Made by a program: the position numbers and the translations under genes. Positions 1 through 8,371 of a stretch of 45,318 bases of DNA are shown in pieces. The DNA lies in the NCBI GenBank assembly GCA_038215555.1, contig JBBQQT010000007.1, forward strand, positions 1 through 45,318, given 5' to 3'. The stretch comes from PFJX01 sp038215555. Lineage in GTDB: Bacteria > Pseudomonadota > Gammaproteobacteria > Burkholderiales > Thiobacillaceae. Below the pieces are notes generated by a model. That model did not search any database. It saw only the letters and a list, made by a program, of their open reading frames with translations, and had not been told where the DNA came from. Within the stretch, counting starts at the first letter, position 1. The number at the start of each line of letters is the position of its first letter.

Positions 1-781
1 GAATCAACTGCAGCGTTTCGTCTTCCTGCCGCAAGGCCTGTTCCGCCAATATCCTGTCGGTAATCACACGGGCGATGCCGAACAGACCGATGATCTCGCC
101 CTGTGCATTCCTGATCGGATACTTGCGGTTGTCGACCCAGCCCTTCTGGCCATCGTTGGTCTGGTATTCCTGAATTTCTTGCGCCACCTCAATGCCGGCA
201 AATACCTGCTTCTCCAAGCGGTAGTAAATATCGGCATATTCCTCGGGCAACACATCGTAATCCGTCTGTCCGATCAGATCGGTCCAAAGCTCGGATGGAT
301 CGGCAATGCTGACCAGGGTCTGGCTGGCGCCGGTAAAGACATGATTTCGATCCTTGAAAAAGATGAAATCGTTGGTGTTTTCCATCATCGAGCGAAAACC
401 AGCGTGGGCAGCCAGTGCATCCACAGGATCGAACAGGCTCTTGGCATCGCGCAGTCGCAGGTTGAGAACCGCGCCAGCAACCGTCGATTCCTGGTCATAG
501 TCCGCAACCAGGCATCGGATGCGCCCATTTGCCTGGCGCATGCGAAGGTTGCAGACGTGATGTTGCGGCTGGGAGGCAAATCGAGGCTGAATGCTCAGCA
601 TCGCATCCAGCACATCCTGATCGGCAGGATGTAATAGCGCCGAGATCGATACCAGCCCTTGCAGAATGCTGCTGGCGCGGTAACCAAGCAACGATTCGAC
701 ATCACCCGCTACCGAAATTACGGTGTGCGGCGGTGCCGGCAGAAGTTGCAACCTGACTTCCAGGAGGATTGGGGTAGGCAT
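1..781 (-). CDS. PAS-domain signalling protein (5' part only)
   Basis: The minus-strand frame is open from an ATG at 781 to the left edge, giving the first 260 residues; the C-terminus lies outside the window. Two PAS-like domains are visible, roughly residues 15-110 and 130-245. The second has the typical elements FFKDRNHVFTGAS, then WVDNRKYPIRNAQGEIIGL and GIARVITDR (a PAC-type end), followed by the start of a linker helix (AEQALRQEDETLQLI). Proteins of this layout are usually histidine kinases or GGDEF/EAL enzymes, so it is probably a sensory regulator; the output domain cannot be seen. No transmembrane segment or signal peptide is present in the visible part, so it is likely cytoplasmic. 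An in-frame stop at 791-793 limits the start; no clear Shine-Dalgarno sequence is seen. The following 215 bp up to ppiD hold nothing I can name. Confidence 0.8.
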   Translation of the reverse strand, partial: MPTPILLEVRLQLLPAPPHTVISVAGDVESLLGYRASSILQGLVSISALLHPADQDVLDAMLSIQPRFASQPQHHVCNLRMRQANGRIRCLVADYDQESTVAGAVLNLRLRDAKSLFDPVDALAAHAGFRSMMENTNDFIFFKDRNHVFTGASQTLVSIADPSELWTDLIGQTDYDVLPEEYADIYYRLEKQVFAGIEVAQEIQEYQTNDGQKGWVDNRKYPIRNAQGEIIGLFGIARVITDRILAEQALRQEDETLQLI

Positions 782-996
782 GCGAATTGGTTAAACCCGA
801 ACGCTGGCAAGTTTGAACCTATTTTCAGGCTGAAGAACAGGGGCCAAGCGCCCAATTCGAATTTCTGGTGCGCGAATTCCCGGGTTCAAAACACCGCTAA
901 AACGGCAATTCATCAGGCCAGATGATGTTCTGACTTGATCAATTTAAAGGTGACGCAGAGCTGCCGAAAAAAGCATCAGCCTGCGTCGAACCGAAA

Positions 997-2868
997 TTAC
1001 TCCGCTTTCCGCTCCAGCGCGGTCGGTGAAATCTTGATCTTGCTCCGCGCCTTGGTGCTTTCCAGATAGGCGCGCATTTCTTCCTGTGCCAGCAGACGAC
1101 GCATATCGTTGCGCATCGCGCTGACCTGTTCCGGCGGCATTTCTCCCGCCACAACACGGTTGATGCGATACAAGCGATAGCCCTCTGGCGACTCCACCCC
1201 GGTCCAGGCCGGCAACGTGTCGGCACGGGTGCTGAAAATCGCGCGCAAGGAAGCGGCAGGCACATTCAACGGGCGCATGCGCGACACCGACATCGGCGCA
1301 GACAGCGTCAAACCGCTCTGATTGCCGGCCATCGCGGCGGTCAATGCCTTCTTGCCCGCCTCGGCAGCCAACTTGCGTGCAGCGGTTGCAGTCAAGCTGG
1401 AGCGGATGCTGGCAGCCACTTCAGCCAGCGGGCGCACGCCGGCCGGGCGATGCTCAATAACGCGGGCGGACACCAAGGTATTCGGGGCAACCTCGATGGC
1501 TTCCACATTCTGTTTGTTCTTCAGCGCTTCATCGCTCAGCAAGGCGGCCATCAAACGGCTATCACCCAACATGGCCGGCTGCGCATTACCTGCGCTGATC
1601 CAGTCACTTTGCTCGATCTTGAGACCAAATTCCTTCGCCGCTGGCTCAAGGCTGTCAGACTGCTCGTAAACCATGTTGCTGAATCGCTCGGCAGCATCAA
1701 TGAAGCGTTTTTGCGCTTCCTGCTGGCGCAAGGAAGTCGCGATGTCATCCTTGACCACGGCAAAACCCATCTTGGCGCCGCCGACAATGCCATCCAGGCG
1801 AATGATGTGGAAACCGAACTGGCTTTCGACCGGCCCCTGAATCTGGCCCGGCTGCATCGCCCAGACTGCATCCGCGAACGGCTTCACCATCATGTCGCGC
1901 GCAAACGTGCCGAGATCGCCACCGTTGGCGCCGGAACCCGGATCTTGTGAATGCTGACGCGCGAGATCGGCGAACTTGGCCGGCGTCTTGCGAACTTCAG
2001 CCAGCAATTGTTCAGCGCGTGCCTTTGCAACCTGCTTTGCCGCAGCATCAGCACCCGCATCGATCTTGATCAGGATATGGCTGGCGCGACGTTGCTCCGG
2101 CTCCTGAAACTGCGCCGGATTTTCGTCAAAATATTTGCGCACTTGTTCGTCGCTGACCTGAATCCCGGCTTCCAACACAGATTGCGACAGCGTCAGGTAT
2201 TGCACGCGAAGCATCGCCGGCGTCGCAAAGCTGGCCTGGCGCGCCTTGTATTCCGCCTCGATCGTCGCGTTTTCAATCTTCACGGCCTGGGTGTAAGCAA
2301 CGTAGTCGAAAATGACTTCACTGATCTCGCGCTGTTGCGCCAGAAGATTGGACATCCGGGTCACGCTCGGCGTCGCAATCAACGCCCCTTCGCCATAACC
2401 AATCTGCACCTGCTTGAGCAGCAGATCCTGGCTGACCATCGCCATCAATTCACCACGCGACATGTCGCGTCCCCGCAGCCAGGCATCCATCTTGGCTTCG
2501 GAAAAGGCACCGTTATCCTGAAAGATTTCAATTCCGGTCAGAACCGCCTGAGCCTGCGGCTCCAGAATCGAAAAACCCGCCTTGCCAGCTGCCTGAGACA
2601 GCAGGCGGGTATTGACCATCTGATCCATCACCTGCTTGCGCAACGCCTTCTCGTCTACCTTGCCACCCTTTTGCTCCTGCTGCTCTTGCAGGCTCTTGAT
2701 GAACTCGCGCTGACTGATTTCAACATCGTTGACGGTCGCCGCTGGCGGTTCCTGGCCACCGCCAGAAATATAGGAATCCACCCCCCACAAAGCGAACGGG
2801 ACAATCAATAAAACCAGGATCACCTTGGCTATCCAGCCTTGGGAGCGTTCACGAATAGCTTCTAGCAT
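997..2868 (-). CDS. ppiD: Periplasmic folding chaperone / peptidyl-prolyl isomerase PpiD (SurA N-terminal type)
   Basis: 623 residues, the same length as E. coli PpiD. A short cytoplasmic N-terminus (MLEAIRERSQGW) is followed by one membrane helix at about 13-30, then a long periplasmic part. The SurA-N-like chaperone region covers about 40-230 and a parvulin domain about 262-360, with ASHILIKID, FADLARQHSQDPGS, GGDLGTF and FGFHIIRLDGI. A C-terminal SurA-like half follows. The protein is expected to sit in the inner membrane and help outer-membrane and secreted proteins leaving the Sec translocon; PpiD parvulin domains often have little isomerase activity, so the chaperone role is the safer call. 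The start at 2868 gives the expected membrane anchor. It lies downstream of the tRNA-Ser gene, in the same orientation, and could be read from the same transcript. Confidence 0.93.
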   Translation of the reverse strand: MLEAIRERSQGWIAKVILVLLIVPFALWGVDSYISGGGQEPPAATVNDVEISQREFIKSLQEQQEQKGGKVDEKALRKQVMDQMVNTRLLSQAAGKAGFSILEPQAQAVLTGIEIFQDNGAFSEAKMDAWLRGRDMSRGELMAMVSQDLLLKQVQIGYGEGALIATPSVTRMSNLLAQQREISEVIFDYVAYTQAVKIENATIEAEYKARQASFATPAMLRVQYLTLSQSVLEAGIQVSDEQVRKYFDENPAQFQEPEQRRASHILIKIDAGADAAAKQVAKARAEQLLAEVRKTPAKFADLARQHSQDPGSGANGGDLGTFARDMMVKPFADAVWAMQPGQIQGPVESQFGFHIIRLDGIVGGAKMGFAVVKDDIATSLRQQEAQKRFIDAAERFSNMVYEQSDSLEPAAKEFGLKIEQSDWISAGNAQPAMLGDSRLMAALLSDEALKNKQNVEAIEVAPNTLVSARVIEHRPAGVRPLAEVAASIRSSLTATAARKLAAEAGKKALTAAMAGNQSGLTLSAPMSVSRMRPLNVPAASLRAIFSTRADTLPAWTGVESPEGYRLYRINRVVAGEMPPEQVSAMRNDMRRLLAQEEMRAYLESTKARSKIKISPTALERKAE

Positions 2869-2952
2869 GGCGCTTCAATCACTCAAACGGGGGTCGGAAA
2901 AGCGAGATACAAAAACTGGGCTCGCTGAAATATTCATTTAAAAACAATAACC

Positions 2953-3040
2953 TGGCGGAGGCGGTGAGATTCGAACTCACGAACGGTTTCCCGTTGCCAG
3001 TTTTCAAGACTGGTGCAATCGACCACTCTGCCACACCTCC
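2953..3040 (-). tRNA. tRNA-Ser (anticodon UGA)
   Basis: The 88-nt minus-strand sequence folds as a class II tRNA. The acceptor 5' strand GGAGGTG pairs with CGCCTCC, the discriminator is G, and the CCA end is encoded (2953-2955). The anticodon arm CCAGT-CTTGAAA-ACTGG gives anticodon TGA at 3004-3006. The variable arm is long (CAACGGGAAACCGTTC region), and the T arm reads GTGAGTTCGAATCTCAC. UGA reads UCA and other UCN serine codons. It sits between aroA and ppiD with the same orientation. Confidence 0.96.
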
Positions 3041-3108
3041 GAAGCGCGGCATTCTAACTTGGCTTGCCGCGTCTCTGAAACCGAACTTTTCCGCAACCAA
3101 CATTCCGA

Positions 3109-4440
3109 CTAGTTAAAACAGGTCGCCGGCTGGGCAATGCCGCTGAAAACAGCGAAGTAATCCGGGAAGGTCTTGGCGACGCATTTGGGTTCGTTGATCC
3201 GGATCGGTACGCCGCCCAGGCTGACCAGCGAAAAGCACATCGCCATGCGGTGGTCGTCGTAGGTTTCGATCTCGGCGTTGGCTAGCAACTTGCCTGGCGG
3301 GGTGACGCGGATGAAGTCGGCGCCCTCTTCCACCGTCGCGCCCACCTTGCGTAATTCGTTGGCCATTGCAGCGATGCGGTCGGTCTCCTTGACCCGCCAG
3401 GAGGCGATATTGCGCAGCGTAGTGACGCCGTCGGCGAACAACGCGAGCACCGCCAGGGTCATTGCGGCATCCGGGATGTGGTTGCAATCGAGGTCGAGCG
3501 CATGCAGTTTGCTGCCACAGCCGAGACGGCTTTCGATCCACGAGGTTGCGTCATCGCGGCCAAAACCGATTTCGACGCCCATTCGCGCCAGCGCTTCGGC
3601 GAAGCGCACATCGCCCTGAATGCTGTTGCGGCCGACGCCTTCAACCCGCACCGGGCCGTGGCCGATGGCGCCGGCGGCGAGGAAGTAGGACGCCGAGGAG
3701 GCATCGCCCTCGACTTCGATTTCGCCCGGACTGCGATACACCGCAGCCGGCAAGGTGAAGCTTTGCCAACCGTCGCGGATCACTTCGATGCCGAAACGCT
3801 GCATCAGATTCAGGGTGATTTCGACATACGGTTTCGAGATCAATTCGCCCTCGACGTGGATCATCACTTCGCGGCCGAGCAAGGGTGCGGAGAGCAACAA
3901 GCCGGTCAGGTACTGGCTGGAGACATTGCCCTTGACGCGGGTGACCGAGGTCGCATCCAGACGGGCGGGCGCCATCGCCAGCGGCGGGAAACCGTCTTGT
4001 CCGAGATAGGTGATCTGGGCGCCGAGCTGACGCAACGCGTCGACCAGGTCGCCGATCGGTCGTTCATGCATACGGGCGACGCCGCGCAAGATGTATTCAC
4101 CGCCAGCCAGCGCCGTCGCGGCAGTCAGCGAGCGGAACGCGGTACCGGCGTTACCCAGGAACAGTTCGGCCTGTTTTACCGGGAAACCCGGCGGGAACGC
4201 GCCACCGATGCCGTGCACGCGATAGTGGTCGCTGGCATCCAGGCGCTCCCATTTCACGCCGAGCCGAGTCAGCGATTCGAGCATGACCTGGGTGTCGTCA
4301 GAGTCGAGCAGGCCTTTGACCAGCGTACTGCCTTCAGCCAGCGCGGCGAGCAGCAAAATGCGGTTGGAGATGCTTTTCGAACCGGGTAAACGGACTTTGC
4401 CGCGGGCGCCGGAGAGCGCGGGAAGATTGATGAATTCCAT
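3109..4440 (-). CDS. aroA: 3-phosphoshikimate 1-carboxyvinyltransferase (EPSP synthase)
   Basis: 443 residues (E. coli AroA 427). It joins shikimate-3-phosphate and phosphoenolpyruvate to give EPSP, the sixth step of the shikimate pathway, in the cytoplasm. Family signatures are clear: LPGSKSISNRILLLAALAEG near residue 19, LFLGNAGTAFRSLTAA near 94, KGNVSSQYLTGLLLSAPLL near 170, RVKETDRIAAMANELRKVGA and YDDHRMAMCFSL in the C-terminal half. Both inverse alpha/beta halves are complete. In many gamma- and betaproteobacteria aroA directly follows tyrA and precedes cmk-rpsA. Here a toxin-antitoxin pair separates it from tyrA, and a tRNA-Ser plus ppiD follow. It may depend on read-through of the TA module or on its own promoter in 4441-4536. 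Confidence 0.97.
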   Translation of the reverse strand: MEFINLPALSGARGKVRLPGSKSISNRILLLAALAEGSTLVKGLLDSDDTQVMLESLTRLGVKWERLDASDHYRVHGIGGAFPPGFPVKQAELFLGNAGTAFRSLTAATALAGGEYILRGVARMHERPIGDLVDALRQLGAQITYLGQDGFPPLAMAPARLDATSVTRVKGNVSSQYLTGLLLSAPLLGREVMIHVEGELISKPYVEITLNLMQRFGIEVIRDGWQSFTLPAAVYRSPGEIEVEGDASSASYFLAAGAIGHGPVRVEGVGRNSIQGDVRFAEALARMGVEIGFGRDDATSWIESRLGCGSKLHALDLDCNHIPDAAMTLAVLALFADGVTTLRNIASWRVKETDRIAAMANELRKVGATVEEGADFIRVTPPGKLLANAEIETYDDHRMAMCFSLVSLGGVPIRINEPKCVAKTFPDYFAVFSGIAQPATCFN

Positions 4441-4536
4441 GAACAGGTGACCTATCGTCGGAAATGAGCTGGCTGCGCGACTTTTCGCTCAGGTCCGCTC
4501 GAATGAAGGGTTGGGCGTCTGTGCCAAGGCGATGGA

Positions 4537-4878
4537 TTAGCGACCTGATGTAGCGCGACGTTTTGCTGCTGCGGGCTTTCGAGTTGCACTCGTAACGGGA
4601 ACCGACCGCTCTGCAAGGCGACCAGTCACATACTTATGCAAAACGCTGGCAATCAGCGTTTGGTACGGCATCCCTTCTTCCAGTGCTTTGACCTGAATAT
4701 CGTTCAGGTCGCCAGAAGACAGGCGAATATTGACCCGCCGATCCTTGATTGCGGTGGCGCGCGCGGCGGCCTTGAAATTGGCAAGTTCGGCCTTCGTTGC
4801 AACAGACTTCAGTTGGCCTTTTTCGAAGGCGTTTAGCACTTCGAGTTCATATTCATCAATTTGTGGCATCTGGTTCAC
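4537..4878 (-). CDS. BrnA-like / CopG-like antitoxin of a BrnT-type toxin-antitoxin pair
   Basis: 113 residues. The middle part (KDRRVNIRLSSGDLNDIQVKALEEGMPYQTLIASVLHKYVTG) looks like a ribbon-helix-helix DNA-binding module: a beta strand with alternating residues followed by two helices. This is the usual fold of antitoxins paired with BrnT toxins. The C-terminal tail is rich in Lys/Arg/Ala (KPAAAKRRATSGR). The gene overlaps the 3' end of the toxin gene by 23 nt if the ATG at 4878 is used, or 14 nt with the next in-frame ATG at 4869. Toxin-first order is normal for BrnTA. It would neutralise the toxin and repress the pair's promoter. The family name is by pattern; exact family is uncertain. 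Confidence 0.75.
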   Translation of the reverse strand: MNQMPQIDEYELEVLNAFEKGQLKSVATKAELANFKAAARATAIKDRRVNIRLSSGDLNDIQVKALEEGMPYQTLIASVLHKYVTGRLAERSVPVTSATRKPAAAKRRATSGR

Positions 4879-5149
4879 CTTGATTCAGATAGTCCCGAGT
4901 AGCCTTTCGGCTCGGGATCACGGTCTTGAGAAAGAAGTAATCTTCCTCCTCGACGAATGGCACCAAGTAGGCGTAGTTGTCGCTTGAGACGACAAGAACC
5001 CGCTGTCTTGGATATTTCGACTGGTTCGGGTGGGCCAAGATGTCCAGTAACCCGCCAGACTCGATGGCGACAACGATGCTCTCGAACGAAATGCCCCGCT
5101 CAGATATGAGCGTTTCATTTTTCTCGGCGTTCCAGCGAAATGGCTTCAT
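4856..5149 (-). CDS. brnT: BrnT family toxin (putative ribonuclease)
   Basis: 97 residues, the usual length for BrnT. The start MKPFRWNAEKNETLISERGI matches the family's opening, in which a W-x-x-x-K-N stretch precedes the first helix. The mid part (QSKYPRQRVLVVSSDNYAYLVPFVEEED) and the end (FFLKTVIPSRKATRDYLN) resemble the BrnT RelE-like fold ending in I-x-P-S-R-K-A-T. BrnT toxins are ribonucleases that inhibit translation and are held inactive by an RHH antitoxin encoded downstream, as here. It lies 83 bp downstream of tyrA, within what is otherwise the tyrA-aroA junction. Confidence 0.8.
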   Translation of the reverse strand: MKPFRWNAEKNETLISERGISFESIVVAIESGGLLDILAHPNQSKYPRQRVLVVSSDNYAYLVPFVEEEDYFFLKTVIPSRKATRDYLNQGEPDATN

Positions 5150-5232
5150 GCAACCATCATACGAAGATGTGTGCCTATTGTCACCACCACCCCAAGACGT
5201 CCAACGTTGATTTAATCAACTTGGTTGCCGAA

Positions 5233-6108
5233 TCAGTCGTTGTTGTACTTGCCTTGCAACCAGTTGGTGCGCGCTTGTCGTGCGCGCGCGAAAACCTGTT
5301 CCAGCGCGGCGCCATCGCGGGCCGCGACCAGCGCCCGTAACGATTTCAGCTTTTCGCCCAGCGCATCCAGTTCATCCAGCAAGGCATCGCGGTTGGCCAG
5401 CGTGATGTCACGCCACATTTCCGGATGGCTGCCGGCAATGCGGGTGGCATCGCGCAGGCCGGCCCCGGCGTAGCGGAAATAAGTCTCGGCGAGCGGCCGG
5501 CTGGCCAGTTCGTCCATCAATGCGAACGCCAGCAGATGCGGCAAATGGCTGACTGCTGCGAAGATCTGGTCATGCAAGGCCGCATTCATGCGGGCGACGC
5601 GGGCACCGCAGACGCGCCAGAGCGATTCGACCGCCTCGACATTGGCGGCGCTGTTTTCCGGCAACGGCGTCAGGATCAACGGCTTGTCAGCATACAAGCC
5701 GACGCGGGCGGCGGTGGGACCGTTGGTCTCGGCGCCGGCGATCGGGTGACCCGGCACGTATTGCGCAATGCATTCGGCGAGACCGGCGCGGGCGGCGGCG
5801 ATCACATCCTGCTTGGTGCTGCCGACATCGGTGACGATGCAGGTCGGCGGCAACACCGGCGCAAGTTGTTTGAACAGTTCGGGCATGGCGCCGACCGGTG
5901 CCGCAAGCAAGATCAGATCGGCACTGGCAGCGGCGCTGGCGAGGTCATCGCCGATCTGGTCGATGATCCCGAGTTGCAGCGCGGATTCCAGATTGGCACG
6001 GCTGCGGCCAATGCCGGTGACGCGCTCGACTTGCCCGTGTCGCTTCAAATCGAGTGCAAACGAGCCGCCGATCAGGCCGACGCCGACCACGACCAGATGC
6101 TTGATCAT
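5233..6108 (-). CDS. tyrA: Prephenate/arogenate dehydrogenase
   Basis: 291 residues, the length of a monofunctional TyrA without a chorismate mutase domain. It oxidises prephenate (or arogenate) with NAD(P)+ on the way to tyrosine. The N-terminal Rossmann motif is VVGVGLIGGSFALDLKRHG; the substrate-side motif VPGHPIAGAETNGPTAA follows near residue 118, and LPHLLAFALM near 190 belongs to the helical dimerisation domain. Its ATG at 6106-6108 overlaps the hisC stop as ATGA, so the two are translationally coupled. The cofactor preference cannot be read with confidence. Confidence 0.94.
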   Translation of the reverse strand: MIKHLVVVGVGLIGGSFALDLKRHGQVERVTGIGRSRANLESALQLGIIDQIGDDLASAAASADLILLAAPVGAMPELFKQLAPVLPPTCIVTDVGSTKQDVIAAARAGLAECIAQYVPGHPIAGAETNGPTAARVGLYADKPLILTPLPENSAANVEAVESLWRVCGARVARMNAALHDQIFAAVSHLPHLLAFALMDELASRPLAETYFRYAGAGLRDATRIAGSHPEMWRDITLANRDALLDELDALGEKLKSLRALVAARDGAALEQVFARARQARTNWLQGKYNND

Positions 6109-7232
6109 GCCGGCACCGGGGTTTCTTGCTGGATATCGCCCAGTACGCTCAGGAAACGCGCGTTCTGTTCGGGCAAGCCGATGCTGACGCGCAGGTATTC
6201 CGGCATGCCGTAGTTGCCGACCGGGCGCACGATGACACCGCGCTTGAGAAGGGCCTGGAAGACCACCGCTGCCGAACGTTGCGGCGAACCCACCTTGACG
6301 CAGACGAAGTTGCCGAACGAGTCGATATGGTCAAGGCCAAGCGCATGAAAACCTTGCAGCATCTGCGCCATGCCGGCGTCATTGATGCGTTTCGATTCGG
6401 CGATGAATTCGGCATCGTTCAACGCCGCCGTAGCGCCCAGCAAAGCCAGGCTATTGACGTTGAACGGTTGCCGGACGCGATTCAACAAGCCTGCCACTTC
6501 CGGCCGCGTCAGCGCATAACCAACACGCAAACCGGCCAGGCCGTAGGCTTTCGAGAAAGTGCGGGTGAGCACCAGATTGGGAAACTCGGCCAGCCAAGCG
6601 ACGCTGGGGGCCTGCAGATCGGTGTCCAGGAACTCGCCATAGGCTTCATCCAGCACGACCACCACCTGCGCCGGTACCGATTTCAGGAATGCATGCAGCG
6701 CATCGGCGGCCAGCAAGGTGCCGGTCGGATTGTTCGGATTGGCGATGAACACGACGCGCGTGTTGTCACATATCGCCGCGCGCATTGCCGCCAGATCGTG
6801 GCCGAAGTCGCGCGCTGGCGTTTCGATGCCGGTGGCGCCGGTGGCTTGCGTGACCAGCGGGTAAACCGCAAACGCATGTTGCGAATAGACGGCGGACGTG
6901 CCCGGCGCCAGGAAAGCGCGCGCGACCAGTTCCAGCACATCGTTCGAGCCATTGCCCAGCACGATGCCGGCCATCTCGACGCCCAGTTTGGCGGCAATGG
7001 TGGCTTTCAATTCAAAGCCATTGCCATCCGGATACAGGGCCAGTTCATCGAGCGCGCCTGCCATCGCCGCCAGCGCGCGCGGGCTGACACCAAGCGGGTT
7101 TTCATTCGATGCGAGCTTGACGATGTCGGCTTCATTCAGCCCCATTTCACGCGCCAATTCGGAAATCGGTTTGCCCGGTTGATACGGCGCAATGGCGCGC
7201 ACGTAAACCGGTGCCAGGTCACAAGGATGCAT
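6105..7232 (-). CDS. hisC: Histidinol-phosphate aminotransferase
   Basis: 375 residues, PLP-dependent aminotransferase class I/II. Motifs: LASNENPLG near 40, IANPNNPTGTLL near 155, VLDEAYGEF near 185 and the PLP-lysine region TRTFSKAYGLAGLRVGYAL near 215. It transaminates histidinol-phosphate in histidine synthesis; copies in the pheA-hisC-tyrA operon can also act on aromatic amino acids. The open frame extends upstream to 7535, but that stretch overlaps pheA out of frame and has no homology character, so I take the ATG at 7230-7232 (MHPCDLAPVYVRAI), 44 bp after the pheA stop. The 3' end overlaps tyrA by 4 nt. Confidence 0.93.
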   Translation of the reverse strand: MHPCDLAPVYVRAIAPYQPGKPISELAREMGLNEADIVKLASNENPLGVSPRALAAMAGALDELALYPDGNGFELKATIAAKLGVEMAGIVLGNGSNDVLELVARAFLAPGTSAVYSQHAFAVYPLVTQATGATGIETPARDFGHDLAAMRAAICDNTRVVFIANPNNPTGTLLAADALHAFLKSVPAQVVVVLDEAYGEFLDTDLQAPSVAWLAEFPNLVLTRTFSKAYGLAGLRVGYALTRPEVAGLLNRVRQPFNVNSLALLGATAALNDAEFIAESKRINDAGMAQMLQGFHALGLDHIDSFGNFVCVKVGSPQRSAAVVFQALLKRGVIVRPVGNYGMPEYLRVSIGLPEQNARFLSVLGDIQQETPVPA

Positions 7233-7276
7233 AGGATTCTGAAATTGAGATCTGAAAAAAATGCTGAACGAGGACG

Positions 7277-8347
7277 CTAAACAGCGACCGGGTAGGCACC
7301 AAGAATCTTCAGAAAGGAACATTGATCCTCGACTTCGTGCAATGCGGCCTGGATATTGGCATCGGCATGATGGCCGTCGAGATCGATGTAAAACACATAT
7401 TCCCAGGCGCCGTTGCGCGCCGGGCGCGATTCCAGCCGGGTCAGGCCGATCTGGTGGCGGGCCAAGGGCGCGAGCAGTTCCAGCAAAGCTCCCGGGCGAT
7501 TTCGCACGGAAAGTACCAGCGAGGTTTTGTCGCACCCGGAAGGCGCGGTTTCTTCCCGGCTGAGCACGAGAAAGCGAGTCGTGTTGTTGGCTTCATCCTC
7601 GACATCGCGGGCGACGATATTCAGGCCGTAACGCTCGGCTGCCAATTCGCCGGCAATCGCCGCCGCATCCGGATTCTCCGACGTCAAGCGCGCCGCTTCG
7701 CCGTTGCTGGTGGCGCGAATGGTGCGCACCGCGGGCAGGTGCTGACTCAGCCATTCGTGGCACTGGCCGAGTGATTGATCATGCGAATAGATCACTTCAA
7801 TACCGGCCAGGCCTTCGCCTTTGCGCATCAGATGCTGGCGCACGCGCAACATCACTTCGCCGCAAATCTTCAGCGGGCTGCTGAGCAGCAGATCAAGGGT
7901 GCGATTGACCGCGCCTTCGGTCGAGTTTTCCACCGGCGCGACGCCGTAGTGGGCTTCGCCGCGTTCAACCGCACGAAACACGTCATCGATGCTGGTGCAG
8001 GCCAGACCCTGCGTGGCGTGACCGAAATGCTTGATCGCGGCCGCTTCGGAAAAGGTGCCGCGCGGCCCCAGAAAAGCGATGTTCAGAGGCTGTTCCAACG
8101 CGCGACAGGCGGACATGATTTCCTTGTACAGCACGGAAATCGACTCGGCCGGCAACGGGCCAGGATTGTCGGCCTGCATCCGCCGCACTACCTGCGCTTC
8201 GCGCTCCGGTTTGTAGACGATGCCGTTCTTCAGATGGCCGATGGTCTGCGCCAGGCGCGCGCGTTCGTTCAGCAAACGCAAAACCTGTTCATCGACGGCG
8301 TCGATCTGGTTACGCAGGGAAAGGAGGTCTTCGCTCATGTCAGTCAA
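7277..8347 (-). CDS. pheA: Bifunctional chorismate mutase / prephenate dehydratase (P-protein)
   Basis: 356 residues. The N-terminal AroQ chorismate mutase domain covers about 1-90 (LRNQIDAVDEQVLRLLNERA, YKPEREAQVVRRM). The prephenate dehydratase domain is about 94-270, with FLGPRGTFSEAAA, the ENSTEGAVNRTLDLL stretch and TRFLVLSR, which carries the catalytic Thr. The C-terminal ACT domain is about 280-356 (RPGALLELLAPLA, LESRPARNG), the usual site of phenylalanine feedback. It converts chorismate to phenylpyruvate. It starts 24 bp downstream of serA and is followed by hisC. Confidence 0.96.
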   Translation of the reverse strand: MTDMSEDLLSLRNQIDAVDEQVLRLLNERARLAQTIGHLKNGIVYKPEREAQVVRRMQADNPGPLPAESISVLYKEIMSACRALEQPLNIAFLGPRGTFSEAAAIKHFGHATQGLACTSIDDVFRAVERGEAHYGVAPVENSTEGAVNRTLDLLLSSPLKICGEVMLRVRQHLMRKGEGLAGIEVIYSHDQSLGQCHEWLSQHLPAVRTIRATSNGEAARLTSENPDAAAIAGELAAERYGLNIVARDVEDEANNTTRFLVLSREETAPSGCDKTSLVLSVRNRPGALLELLAPLARHQIGLTRLESRPARNGAWEYVFYIDLDGHHADANIQAALHEVEDQCSFLKILGAYPVAV

Positions 8348-8371
8348 AAAAAGTGTCAGTCAAACAATGAA

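Noticed and set aside
2879..3103. 74-codon minus-strand frame across the tRNA gene
   Set aside because: It translates the tRNA-Ser itself, including the familiar tRNA-derived peptide pattern; not a protein gene.
7233..7535. N-terminal extension of hisC
   Set aside because: Overlaps pheA in another frame and has no aminotransferase character; the ATG at 7232 gives the family's normal N-terminus.
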